Source: Phlebopus portentosus | Lineage: Eukaryota > Basidiomycota > Agaricomycetes > Boletales > Boletinellaceae | Length of the DNA stretch: 64,000 nucleotides | Direction of reading: 5' to 3' | Assembly: GCA_037892935.1 (NCBI GenBank) | Contig: JAYXKI010000010.1 | Coordinates: 1,550,001-1,614,000 of the forward strand | Part shown: positions 48,938 through 59,906 of the stretch, one piece after another | How positions within the stretch are numbered: position 1 is the first letter of the stretch | Layout of the letters: each line of letters opens with the position of its first letter | Program-made: the position numbers and the translations under genes | The notes under the pieces: model-generated | Seen by the model: only the letters and a program-made list of their open reading frames with translations | Told to the model about the DNA's origin: nothing | Database searches by the model: none

Positions 48938-50249
48938 GACATATGTTCTGTAGTAATCTACATCGTAATAGCAGAACTCAGTAGGGATCAACTTAATTTG
49001 AAGTGGAATAGACTACTATAGTCTCTCACATTCGACTGCTATATAGGAAGAACTTTTAACACTCGGAATCTACCAAGAGCAGCTAATCAGACGTTCGAGC
49101 CACTCAGCTGAAAACTTACAAAGGCTGACTTAGCTAGCCCATCTTACTAAAACCCAGGCACAAGAGATAAATTAAAGGATCTGCAATCAGCCCCCAACAC
49201 TCTCAAGCTTCGACCTGATGTGATGCACTTCAGCTTTTCCCTTTTGAGTCTCATATGTATTCATATTTTGTTTTGTCCCCCTATGATCCTTATGCTCATC
49301 ATTCTGTATGCACTCACATTTTGTATTGTGCTCTATAATTATTGTGCTCACTATCTTCCAGATATGCTCACCTCGTCTTTTGTTTCCCATGCGCTCTCTT
49401 ATGTTTATCACTTCCAATTTCTTTTTGTTATGCTCCCTGACATTCAAAGGCTCAGGTTTGGACAATATTATAAATAGATATGCTACTCATAGTAAGAGCT
49501 TAGTTTTAGAGCCTGAAACAGCTCAGTACAGAGTTCAGTTCAGACTAGAAACCTACTCTTGCTACAGTCAAGATCAATTCAACTTTTTCTGAACTTACTT
49601 TGACTCTTTATCTCCTGTAAATATATAATAGTTCTGTCTCATACATCTTGAGTCTTCTGCTCTGCAGTTGTACTCAAGCCAAGTGTGATCAGTTTAACCC
49701 ATGTTGAAGTTTGAGACCCTTGTCACTCTTTCTTATGCCCCTATGCAAAGTCTCACTCGAGTCCTTTGCGTATCACTTCATTCTATGTCATATTGCTCCA
49801 TTTTATTTCAAAACCTGTCATAACTTGTTATATTGTATTGGATCCTTGTAAGGATCACCTCTGTATTTTCAGTGCTTAGGGGAAGTTCTTCTCTAAACTT
49901 TATCTCATCAACTCCTGCCTTCAGGGTTCAAATCTATTGAGGGATTACCTGTGAGAACATTGTTTACCTTTGCACCACCACTGCTGATCCCCCTTGCTTC
50001 AACTTCTCCTGCTTTGCTTCTTTGCCTATCTCCTTTAATCCAATCCCCCCCTCGCATACATTCAGCAGCCTTCAATCCTATTTCTCCTCCATCCTTTTCG
50101 AAACTACTTTGGAAACTAGATCAACATATCAGTCTCACTCAAGTATTCTCCCAAAGTCACCCTCCTCTTTTCCACTCATCTTGATCTTATTGAACAGCCC
50201 CCAAGAATTATGACACTTCTCAGCTATCAGACTGTTTACAGGAGTTTTA
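48938..50249 (+). repeat. Remainder of the Ty3-A 3' LTR
   Basis: This continues the LTR after the Gag-only insertion and matches 29195-30522. It ends GGAGTTTTA (family GGAGTTTCA) and is followed by the target duplication ACAG (50250-50253). Confidence 0.85.
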
Positions 50250-50850
50250 ACAGAATTCTGTAGAGTTGCTGACTGAGACAATAGAGGTGCTGCTTTAGTA
50301 TGGAAAGCTCCACTGTTAGTGCTCTATTATGATGTCAAGTTTATCTTCAGGTGGGATTGTAGCTCTTGGTATGATGTAGGCAGCTCAACATGTGACTCTT
50401 TACTATTTGTCTTGTGGTCCAAAGAGTGTAAGTACAACTTGCACATCAGTATTGAGATGTTAGGTTGATGTGGAGTATAGTCCAATGCATACTATAAACT
50501 GTATGAGTTTCACTAGGAGATGCAGTTGTATTCGAGTGACTAGCCATGCTTTGCCAGGAAGTCAAATATTGTAAATGTAATGCTATATCTTTTATAGGAG
50601 TGCTAATTATAGTTGCTTAGTGTCCAGTTTTATGTTCCTTAGTAAATAAAGGTTTATTTATACTGTAGAAGCTAGACATGGATTGTATAGCTTTAGCTTA
50701 TACCATCCTAGTATCCTCCAAGTTATTGGGTCTGTAACTCAAGGAGTTTGAGTTATAACAATGAGTTTTTCATATCACTTGGGTACTATAGGATTTGGTG
50801 GATTAGCATATAACACTTCTTGTATGTGATGTTGGACTTCAATCTGGCAG
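50250..50850 (+). mobile_element. Right part of repeat X
   Basis: This is homologous to the reverse complement of about 7450-8030 (landmarks GAATTCTGTA, GAGTTGCTGACTGAGACAATAGAGG, GACTAGCCATGCTTTG). It continues X from 29161 after the Ty3-A insertion. The following ~200 bp to 51053 are AT-rich without features. Confidence 0.72.
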
Positions 50851-51055
50851 TCACATGTTTCACTTGTAATATGGCATACCTCAAAGTATATCTCATAAAG
50901 GACTATGTACACTTAGACATAAGTCTGATAGTGCTGGAATGCCAGTGATATCTCTATTGGGCTCAGATTAGCCTTTAGACTTTAGTTGTCAGATATTAAG
51001 CATTGATAGTCATATTCTAGGTTTCTTGAGCTTCTAGTAGTTTGATCACTTCTTA

Positions 51056-53152
51056 CAGCTAATTGCAAAATTGTTGGCAATTTGGAAAATCACATGTATT
51101 TTTGATGCAAAGTGCATCCTGGATGAGCAAAAAAAAAAAATAGTGAATATCTCAGTCAATACAGCACATAAAAATCTGATATAACTATGTAAAAAACCTG
51201 CTCAAAAATGTGCTCTAGTACATATAAAAATGTCTGGGTTTTATTGAGTATGTACTTCACTACTAAAAAGATAGCATCATAGTGCTAAATCCTTGTCATG
51301 CCCTCCATTCAGTGTAAAAATCATAGCTTGCCCAACATCATCCGGAAAAATCTGATTCAAGTTTGATAAATCAGGCCAGCCCAGTGGGCACCTGTATGCA
51401 ACTCCTTGAGGCTCCCTGACATGATTGTGGTAGTAAAACTGGGTGGTTTGTTGTCACTTCTGCTCACAGAACTCTCCCCTACTTCATTGCATCTGTCATA
51501 ACTCACGCATTCGGACACCAAAAAATCTGATTGTTTCTGCTAAAAAGACAGCAGCATAGGTGCTTTCAGCCAAGACAGTAGCTGAGCTGAGTTAGGCTTG
51601 GATGTGGCTACATTACATGTACTATCTACCAATCAGACTTGAAACCACCTCAGTGACTATCCTCTGCTGAAATATCACCCAAAATCATATCTGGGCAAGG
51701 GCAAACAAGGTCAGCTCAGCCATTATGCACTTCTGCTACAACCAAACTAAGCATGCCTGCCAGGGCCATAGAAACATCTCTCAGAGAAACATGAGTGTAC
51801 ACACATGACAGTAGTCTTTCGTATGCAGTATCTCCCTACACAGCAGCTCTCATCACTTGTCCACAGTTCCCTCCTCATCCTCACTAATCTCTCATCACCC
51901 ACAGGCATGAGAGAACCCCCAGTTGCTGGAGATGGACCATCATGAGAGACAAGGCACCACGACAAAGAGATAGGAGCAGCAACGCATGTAAGAATGAAGG
52001 ATTAACTCACGTGTCAAGTTGCCACTTGATCTCGAGCCATCACCATCTTCACAGTCACCATCTCTATAGCTTATGTTGAGCATTCATTCATGCAACCCCA
52101 GCAACGTGGCAGACAGCTGTCTAACGATTTACAGGAATGCATCATCACTATGAACAAGAAACTCAGCACCTCTTAGATCGCAGCCTTGACCGACATACCC
52201 AAGACAACAGTTTTCCAGATAATATGAGAGTTCAAGCACAATGGGACTGTTGCTGCACATGAACTTGGTTTTCATGGAAGGCCTCGAGTGCTTGATTATA
52301 TCCACACCGAGGTATGCACATATTGAAACCTGTCCTGGTAGCTGTTGGTTCACACCACGTAGTTCCTTTTTGGGTCACTAAGCAATCTCAATGACCGTTA
52401 CATCAATGAGTTGAGACTACTGCTCCAGGAAAGATGGGAGAAGGAGGCTTTGGATGCGACTATACACAGGTCCTTGCTGCACGCCAGTTTCACACTTAAG
52501 AAGGTAGCTGTCTCTGTTGCTTTGCTTTCCCACACAGTCCATGCAAACTGAAATCATCGTGGTCTAGTTATCAAAAAGAGCTCTCGAGTGGAATGAAACT
52601 CTGCATGCATAGTACATCGCACATATCACCTCTCAGTACACAGTGGAACAGCTGGTATTTGTCGATGAGAGTGCTTGTGATTGGCAGGCTTTTCTTCGCA
52701 ACACTGCTTGGGCTCTTGAGGGTCGCTGTGCATGTTGCAAGCAGTTTTTCAATAGAGGGAAATGGTGATTCTGCCTCTTGTGGTGTGTCACAAGCATCTT
52801 ATTCACTCTGTTAGCTTCTCCGTCTTGCCAGCTATCAGTCTCGATGGGACAATTGACTGCACTATCATACAGGGCACATTTAATACCAAATTGTTCACGG
52901 AATTCATCGCCAGCCTGTTGGACAAAATGCATCTCTTCCCCGGTAATCAATCAGTCATCATAATGGACAACTGCCTGATACACAAGGCTCCCAAGATTCG
53001 GGAGCTCATCAAATCTCGGTCTGTCTCACTAGCAATGCAAGTTGCAGCATGTACTGACCCCTTTGCTTAGGGTTGTCAGGCTTGAATTTCTTCCTCCTTA
53101 CTCACCAGACTACAATCCTATTGAACTTGCATTCTCCGTAATCAAGTCCAGG
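51056..53152 (+). repeat. Left inverted arm
   Basis: This pairs with 60087-62183 as reverse complement, by eye about 95% identical in sampled stretches such as 51641-51860. The outer ~1 kb is non-coding with an A-run at about 51129-51140. The inner ~1.05 kb is transposase. Homology stops within the transposase 3' exon at AAGTCCAGG. Confidence 0.82.
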
Positions 53153-53169
53153 CTTTGTGGAATCTGATG
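52120..53169 (+). pseudogene. Tc1-type DD34E transposase, left copy, 3'-truncated
   Basis: DDE endonuclease for cut-and-paste transposition. A decayed N-terminal helix-turn-helix region (LTDIPKTTVFQII, about 52180-52220) is followed by ERWEKEALDATIHRSLLH. The catalytic core has LVFVDESAC (D1, about 52655), SVIIMDNCLIHK (D2, about 52960) and PPYSPDYNPIELAFS (E, about 53120). Two GT-AG introns (52765-52814 and 53019-53070) must be removed. Afterwards 34 residues separate D2 and E, the DD34E spacing of Tc1 elements. The frame ends KSRLCGI at the arm edge, missing the C-terminal part present in the right copy. A few stops in the N-terminal half make it inactive. Confidence 0.8.
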
Positions 53170-53192
53170 AGTTTATTTTATTTCCTCTTGCA

Positions 53193-53524
53193 GGCAGGGA
53201 TCTGTGCCTAGTTCTATAAAGTACTCAACATTTGCCGTTGTCTTCGCCATAAAAACATACCGCTTTGACAGAACGACCAATAAGGATACTGGCCGAAAGT
53301 TGATTTTAACAAAATCGACACCGAGTGCATTTGGAATCACTTTTGGCCTTAAACGCTGGTACGTTGACCGTCATAGGAGTATGGAAATACCTGACGGTTC
53401 GATAGCCATTGCATTTGATGTACAACTGGATAATAGATGCGACCCATCAGTTCTATCTTACATGTACTTCATGAGAAATCTCGAATGTAAAATTAAGGGA
53501 CAGCACGCTCCCAATGAAAGATGA
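53193..53524 (+). pseudogene. Unrecognised exon-like open frame at the arm/cargo junction
   Basis: After a splice-acceptor-like tract (TTATTTTATTTCCTCTTGCAG, ending 53192) a frame of ~110 codons stays open to 53524 (SSIKYSTFAVVFAIKTYRF ... LDNRCDPSVLSYMYFMRNLE). It has no early ATG, so it looks like an internal or terminal exon. Its CpG content is higher than that of the flanks, as in host genes. No family is recognised. It could be a captured host gene fragment or the first cargo gene. No partner exon is identified. Confidence 0.4.
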
Positions 53525-53659
53525 TTGATACTCATTGTTCTAGTTGACGAGGGGTGCACTTTGCGCAAAATGTACATCAAACTGCAACACAACATAATGA
53601 TGTGCATCAGAACGCCACCTCGCTGCAGTTCAAGAAGGTTATCACAATGTTCCATCATG

Positions 53660-55649
53660 GTACCTTGACTCCAATGAAGGCCTGGGCAAACTTGTTAAAG
53701 GATATAGCACTGATGAACATGATCGATGAATGATAGGTGCAATTGTTTGCCTTACCCCTTTCCTTGCATTGTGCGCTTATTTGTTCCGATAGGAAGTGTT
53801 CCAAATGCTCAGGAGACGCTTTCACCAGTGCAGCCCATGTAGCTCCAGGAAACCTCAATGCAATGCTCGCATTTCATATGTGTGAGTATAAATAGAGATC
53901 ATTGCCTGCAGAGCCAGAAACAATCAAAGAAGCTCTGATTCTTGTTTATGAAGCAGCAGTTGCTTTTGGTGAGTTCTTTTGAAGAGTATGCTTCTTTTTA
54001 ATGAAGCATCTGTAAATATCTATTTGGTCTCACGGTATGACTTTGCTTTCCCATGAGATCAAGTTGATTGATCGATATCAATGTCTGTTCCCCTCTGACC
54101 ACAACTGACATGTCTGTTGAATGCCAGGACAGAGATTTATATGGGTCCTCATCCTCCACTCTCCTTGACATGTTCTGAAATTGTCTTAGACTTATCCGTG
54201 CCCGACAATGATTGTAAGTATCTTCTCTTATATAGAGTTCATTCTCATTGTAATATTGGGTATAAGTGATTGCAGATGATTTAAAAGGTGTAATATATGA
54301 GTGGAACAAGGCTATGCTGAAAGTTGAGGAAGCCCGGGACAGCAATGTCAGTTATATCCGGGGCTATCAGGATGCAGTTGAGCATGTAGTGCCCTGCATC
54401 CATGCACTTTTTGAGGCAAGCGTACATACCTCGCAGCTCGCAGATGCCCTGTTCGACGAGGTGAAGGAGACTAGAGATTTGTCGAATGACTTGTCTGTCA
54501 GGATGACAGAGGTGAGTTTTAGCACTTTCTTTCAAGGACTTATAGTTGCTTATATTCTCTTAGGAGATGACAGCAGATCTGGCCATCAGAGGAAGGCTTT
54601 CTTTTGATATCAGCTTAGAGATGTTTGGCTAAATTGGCTCGATACTTGCAGAGATCAGTAGAAAGGATGGAGGCATCCTCAACGACAGCGGCAATGATGT
54701 GAGACTTAGAGCCTTTGTGATTTGTTTTAACCATTACAGCAAACTCAAGCCATCTACTTTCCTTTCACATTTGGCTTCCTTATTAATTGGACTCGAGGAT
54801 CTTACAGTCGAGGAGGGGAAGGAACTGGAAGCAATCCCTATAGTGATAGCACTTTTAAATGCCGTATCAATGCGAACCAGTCCTTTGAAGGACTCCCTCA
54901 AAACCGTGGCAATGAGCCTACAATCACAGCACGAAGACCAGGTATGGGCACTAGAGTGCTTCCTGCAGGCCTTCCCGCCTGTAGAAGGGTTCATACAAAT
55001 TGCAGTCCTTTACTTTTTTGTTTAAAAGAATCTGATTCGACAATTCGGTAATGATGCAGTGCATCCCTTGGAGATCGGGATGTCTTACTCTTCTATGAAA
55101 TTTTTGGTGGAGCAGGTTGACATAAACATGGAGGATAAGGAAGTTTTGCGCTAAATCTCCCACAATATGGAGAAGATTCAGGATGAGTTCAAAGGTCTTA
55201 AGTTTGAGTATGGGTTGAAGGAGCCAAAGAAGAAGAAGGGGAAGGGGAAGGGGAAGGGGAAGGGGAAGGGGGGGAAGGGGAAGGGGAAGGGGAAGGGGAA
55301 GGGGAAGGGGAAGGGGAAGGGGAAGGGGAAGGGGAAGGGGAAGGGGAAGGGGAAGGGGAAGGGGAAGGGGAAGGGGAAGGGGAAGGGGAAGGGGAAGGGG
55401 AAGGGGAAGGGGAAGGGGAAGGGGAAGGGGAAGGGGAAGGGGAAGGGGAAGGGGAAGGGGAAGGGGAAGGGGAAGGGGAAGGGGAAGGGGAAGGGGAAGG
55501 GGAAGGGTGATGTCATTTTCAGCCTACTTGGTGACTCGAAAAAATGCTCACCCATAATCCCAACGTGGACTAGCGATACATTTGTGTCAAAGAGGCTGGT
55601 CCGCCGAGTACCTCGACCAAGCGAGCTTGAAGCACCACCGATCAAATAG
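53660..55649 (+). pseudogene. Cargo gene A: multi-exon coiled-coil protein with GK repeat
   Basis: Plus-strand exon-like frames, in order: TPMKAWANLLKDIALMNMID (about 53670), EPETIKEALILVYEAAVAF (about 53915), then after a splice acceptor (TTGCAG, 54276) a long exon DDLKGVIYEWNKAMLKVEEA to 54510 with donor GTGAGT, next MTADLAIRGRLSFDIS, then LSHLASLLIGLEDLTVEEG (54750-54940), and last MEDKEVLR and MEKIQDEFKGLKFEYGLKEP running into a (Gly-Lys)n tract and a short tail ending at 55649. GT/AG junctions and amphipathic helical sequence support a once-functional gene. Isolated stops occur (for example at 54633 and 55152). No known family recognised. It may help or regulate transposition, or be selfish cargo. 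Confidence 0.45.
55238..55507. repeat. (GGGGAA)n hexanucleotide microsatellite, ~45 units
   Basis: A nearly perfect GGGGAA array, with one unit bearing seven G (55268-55274). It stays in the frame of cargo gene A and encodes alternating Gly and Lys (Pro-Phe on the other strand). Every unit has a G4 run, so the strand can form G-quadruplexes. Copy number is likely to vary among strains and assemblies. Confidence 0.95.
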
Positions 55650-56190
55650 AGCATAGGAGGGAGTGACGAAGTGTAGTAGAGGGGAAAGATAAAGAGAAGG
55701 CAAGGCCGAGTACAGAGGTGTCGAGTGTAGAGGAAGAGAGAGAAGCAAAGAAGAGGAGATGATTGTGTACTTTACTTTAGTCCAAGCTCTGTATTCTCTG
55801 CTCCAAAAAGATTCAAAGAAAGCACACGGTACTAGGCCACACTATATAATAGAGACTAGGTCAGGCAACCTAGATGTTAGTCAGCTGAGTCTTTGTAAGA
55901 TTCGGCTCATCTCCGTATATAAGGGAGCCAGGGATGAATGATCTCTAGTACCCACTTTGCCTCTTCCTACCATCATTGGTAACTTCTCCCCTTTCCAACA
56001 CAGATCTCCCCCCACTTAAACTCTGTCTGAGCAGTGTCATACACTCCTCTTGAGCTACCATTAGGGGCTGTGAGTATCAGCTGTTATTGTTCAAAGCACT
56101 GAAAACAACTAAATGCCTCCACCTAGCCCTGAGTTCTAGAAGAATTCCCCAGCTGGAGAAAGTCAGCCTAGGTACGTTTCCTCGGTTGAA
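55650..56190 (+). other. Intergenic stretch between cargo genes A and B
   Basis: About 540 bp with purine-rich sequence just after gene A (GAGGAAGAGAGAGAAGC...) and no convincing coding pattern. One 60-codon frame (55759-55941) lacks recognisable features. Confidence 0.5.
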
Positions 56191-56199
56191 TGCTGTAGT

Positions 56200-57371
56200 A
56201 TGCACACTCTTGAACTCTTTCAATCAGCATCTAAGATGGTAACTTTTGCAAAGTATGTATCTTCAGATGCAGAAGCAGTGAAGAAGAAGCAGGAGGAGGA
56301 GGAGGAGAAGGTGTTTGCAGACAGCATGCGCAAATGTTTTACATCTATGCACAAGCAAATTGGATCTGGAGTTAAGGATACCAAAGAAAAATTTGCCATC
56401 TTACGTGAGGAATTGCAAAAACAGAGAGAGGATTTGAAGAAAGATGAGAGCTACCTCAATTCCATAGGATTCCCCTTTTTTTTGGTATAATGGGAGGTTT
56501 GATATGTTATGTTTAATAAGTACTCCGGACAAAAGCAGACGAGGCAAATCCAGAACTTCTCAAGAGAGCATTGACCATTGTGTATGACATAGTCACTGCT
56601 TATGTGGATAGTCTACAATCCACGAACCAGCAGGTTCCTGGGGGTGTTAACTGGAGACTGGAGGAAGCAAAGACTTCCGACAGATGTATTAATGCCGAGA
56701 TTCTCATGCAGAAGCTCCAGGAATTCCTCAAACTCGAGCACAATCCTATTCAGAGAACAGAATTGGCATAGTTATTACAGCATTTCTGCCGAAAGTTGGT
56801 TGATTGGGCTAAACTTGTAGAAGATCAGCTCAAAAGTACCAAGGAGTGCAGTGCCTTCAAGCTGGATATAGATCTGGCAGAGGATCAATTTTGTCACCTA
56901 AAGTGGGTACTTCAATACTTTCTGAACGATAATGGCTCAATTAAGATCCTATCCTTTCTGGTTTTCACGCTGGAGACCTCCAGTAGTGAGACTGAACATA
57001 AAGTGGTTGCAATGAAGGATCCACATGATTCCCATCAGTACCGAGGAGATGCACACGACTTTAAGGCAAGGCACAACGATGAGCATGGCAATGAACTGAT
57101 TGAAGTGAAGATGCATTTTCAGTCTTTTGGTCAATCTTCAGCATTCGCAATTCTGCAGGATCGGGTCAGGCAGGCCGAATCCGATGATCAGATATTGGAC
57201 AACCGGAATTGTAGTTCTCTCATTCTCACTAAAGCAAACACGGATGGTGATTCGGATGATGGTTCTGATGGTTCTAATAGTTCTAATGCTGAGACTTCCA
57301 ATATGTATATGAGCAACAAGAGCAAATCCTCGACATCACATGGTTCTTCACCGGAGGTGAGCTTTGTATAA
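56200..57371 (+). pseudogene. Cargo gene B: coiled-coil protein, possibly paralogous to A
   Basis: First exon frame from 56200 encodes MVTFAKYVSSDAEAVKKKQE and a Lys/Glu coiled coil (KFAILREELQKQREDLKKDE). A small intron (about 56486-56521, GT..AG) leads to ADEANPELLKRALTIVYDIV and LQEFLKLEHNPIQRTELA with a TAG at 56769, then WAKLVEDQLKSTKECSAF to an Asp/Ser-rich C-terminus (DGDSDDGSDGSNSSN) ending at 57371. The segment PELLKRALTIVYDIVTAY parallels PETIKEALILVYEAAVAF of gene A, suggesting duplication or shared ancestry. No known domain. One or two transition-type stops are present. Confidence 0.45.
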
Positions 57372-57865
57372 ATTCTTAAGGTATTTGGGCCTCTGCACCA
57401 TTTTTCATGGTTGTAACTGACATGATCTAGGTTTGCTCCTTGCATTTGGGCCTTGAGTTCGTGTAATTTTTAGAAATTGACTTGTTCTCGTTTTGTTACA
57501 GTGGTTCATTTGACATGCATACCAGTTTTTTGATAGGAATTTCCAGGAACATTATTGATTTTGGATTGTCTTCAGCCAGGAGTTTGTTCCCACTTTCTTT
57601 CTGTACCCTTATTTATTGTGCACATGACTGTATGTAACACATATCATGTTTACTATTGAACCTGATTGTCTTTGTCGTTCAGCCAATGTCCTCTCGGGCA
57701 TAGAAAAGCACAGCAGATGCAAGCCCACACGTGATGTGAACACCCAACTGTGATGCCATTGAAATCAATTTGTCGGTTGTCAACCTGAATAGAATCAGGT
57801 TGATGCATGGATATCTATTACATTTCAGAACATCAGCCAGCACTGAGTAATTCATGTTGTCGCAC
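57372..57865. other. Intergenic stretch between cargo genes B and C
   Basis: About 490 bp between the stop of gene B and the convergent gene C. T-rich, with no coding pattern recognised. It probably contains the 3' ends of both transcripts. Confidence 0.5.
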
Positions 57866-57867
57866 CC

Positions 57868-59778
57868 TCATTCCATATGATTATCGCACATCTTCAGCCA
57901 AATCTCCACCAAAGAATAATCACAAATTTTATTTCTTGTGGACAGGGAGCCTTGAGTTCTGTTGTGGTGACCTTTGCAATGATATCCACTACGATGCAAT
58001 GCAGAGTGTCTGTTCCGATAACTGTGGCACCTGTAGTTATCCTCGGATAATGAACTGCAATTGTAATAACCTCTTTCTGCAGAGCTTTCAGAGTCCGCCC
58101 ACCCTGATAATGACAAGGATCGATAGTGATGTTTATGACCCCTCTTTCTGACAGATTGGCTCCTGCCACGATGACACTTCTCTCCATGCAATGATCCACG
58201 GTACCTTCTGTCATCCCTCGGCCTATCTCGTGCAGGCCAGGAGATGGGCGATGGTGATGCATGGTGAGTCCTTCCAGCACTGAAATTTTCTACACCTGGT
58301 TTGGTCTGTGGATCCCCATCCGCTTGTGCTTGACCAGCGCCAGCTTGGTTTGTAAGCCTCTGCTGCATGCCTATAGTGGTTGAACCTAAGGTGGTCTGCA
58401 CAGTTTGCTTTGATTTGTGGTAGTCGAGCAAGTTTAGCTGCTTGGGAACCTCCGAAGCTATCATGCCCAGAGCTTTACTTAGCTACAAAAGCTCAGAAGC
58501 CTCCAGAATCACATAGATGAGAGTAAGACACGTACTATGAGCCTTGCATGATCAAAATAATTCTTCATTGTATAATATATATGGGTGCCATTGGCATGAA
58601 CATAACAAACTTCCTCCGGATGCATGCTGCACTATAGATTCTGCTTGATCTCCTTGATATGAGGTGCAAGCATTGCATTCAGGTCACCTTTTGTTACTTT
58701 GGCCACACTGGTTGGTTTGGTCACATTCTGAAGTATGCTTCCTGAGCATTTAGAACCCTTCTAAATGGAACATAATTTGCACATCAACACATGAAAGAGA
58801 GAAAGGCAAATGATCACATTTACCCATTCATCATTCATGTTCATAAGCACAATTTCGCCTGCACTATCGACCTTGCACTTCTTCTTCAGCTCCTCGAGAT
58901 ACTTCTTGAACCCTTGCACAAGCTCATCAAGATCTACATTAGATTCGAGATACCATGGTTGAATCTTCGTCCCAATCTTCTTAAACTATAGACTGGTGTA
59001 GCCTAGTGTAACCGAGGTGGGATAGCACTGAAGAATACTTGCCACATTCTGACGCACATTGATTATACTGTGTTAAGGTTCGACGTTCATTTTGTGCAAA
59101 GCCTGCCCATCGTCAACCAGAACAACAAGTATTGATCATGTTTTTTTAGGAGCTTGCTGCTCCTCTTTTTCACGTTCGAGATTTTCCATGAAATGCACGT
59201 AAGATACAACTGACGAGTCGCATCTATACTCTTAGTCCAAATTGTCAGCATAGTCTATTAAATCATTAGAGACTGACAAACTTCTATAATGGTCTACACA
59301 CTAGCTGCAAGCAATGGATTATCAAAGTCCCAAGGATCACCAGTACCGACTCTGTTGGTATCTGACTCTTGACCCAGATCGTCATTAGCCATTTGGGCAA
59401 TATCAAGTTGTGATGGTTCTTCATCATAGGGCTCTTCATATTGATATGTCAGGTCCTCGTCAGCAGCTCTCTAGCCCCTTGCTTTTGTCATGGTGGGCTC
59501 CGCTTCCATGTTTTTCTGTTATGAAGTATGAGTGCAATACCGGAAGACAAGACTATCAGTACTACCATCTCTTCAATACCGTTCTTGTTGACAGTAGACT
59601 GCTCTGCCTTCCTTGGCCAGCCTCGTTTCTGTGGTCCTTCAGCAATGACATCTGTATTTTGAGAGTTCGAATGAGGGCCATTTGCTCGCTGAGGCTCCAG
59701 GGCCATTGCTGCTTTTTTGGAAGAGGAGTTTCTTGTGACAGTGGATGCCTGCTTCATCCCGGCAGTCTTACAAGCCAC
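57868..59778 (-). pseudogene. Cargo gene C: unrecognised protein with Lys-rich start and Arg/Ser-rich tail
   Basis: Minus strand. It begins MACKTAGMKQASTVTRNSSS at 59778 with a basic, AT-hook-like GPQKRGWPRKAEQ. Later frames contain ILVVLVDDGQALHKMNVE (about 59110), INVRQNVASILQCYPTSVTL (about 59050), DLDELVQGFKKYLEELKKKC (about 58935) and KPTSVAKVTKGDLNAMLAPH (about 58710). The final ~200 codons (58464-57868) are rich in Arg, Ser and His, like an RS domain (SRSQSVRKRGHKHHYRSLSL-type composition). Stops are scattered and transition-type. Small introns are likely. No family recognised. It runs in the same direction as the right transposase, which lies just upstream. Confidence 0.45.
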
Positions 59779-59906
59779 AGTCTTGCAAGCTGCGAGTTTT
59801 CTAGGGGTGGGACTTATGATGGTAAGAGATAAAAAAAAAAGTGATGTGGCAATGAAGGTAGCTGCTTATAAATGTGTTCCTAGCTCGCTTACTAGCCCTC
59901 TGGAGA

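Larger units (their letters stand above)
29162..50249 (+). mobile_element. Ty3-A: old Ty3-type LTR retrotransposon, carrying two nested insertions
   Basis: LTRs at 29162-30522 and 44845-44885 plus 48938-50249 bound a Gag-protease-RT-RNaseH-integrase series on the plus strand. The target duplication is ACAG (29158-29161 and 50250-50253). Removing the element restores X as seen uninterrupted at 7450-8240. Ty3-B (32427-39049, antisense) split it between the Gag and protease regions, and the Gag-only element (44886-48933) split its 3' LTR. Without insertions it would be about 10.4 kb. Dozens of in-frame TGA/TAG/TAA codons show it is dead. An antisense ORF lies between pol and the 3' LTR. Confidence 0.88.

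Noticed and set aside
55178..55654. Minus-strand (Pro-Phe)n open frame
   Set aside because: It is the antisense shadow of the (GGGGAA)n array. The plus frame joins better to flanking coding sequence.
59410..59832. Plus-strand 140-residue open frame
   Set aside because: It lies opposite cargo gene C, whose basic N-terminal composition is more protein-like. No domain is visible on the plus strand.
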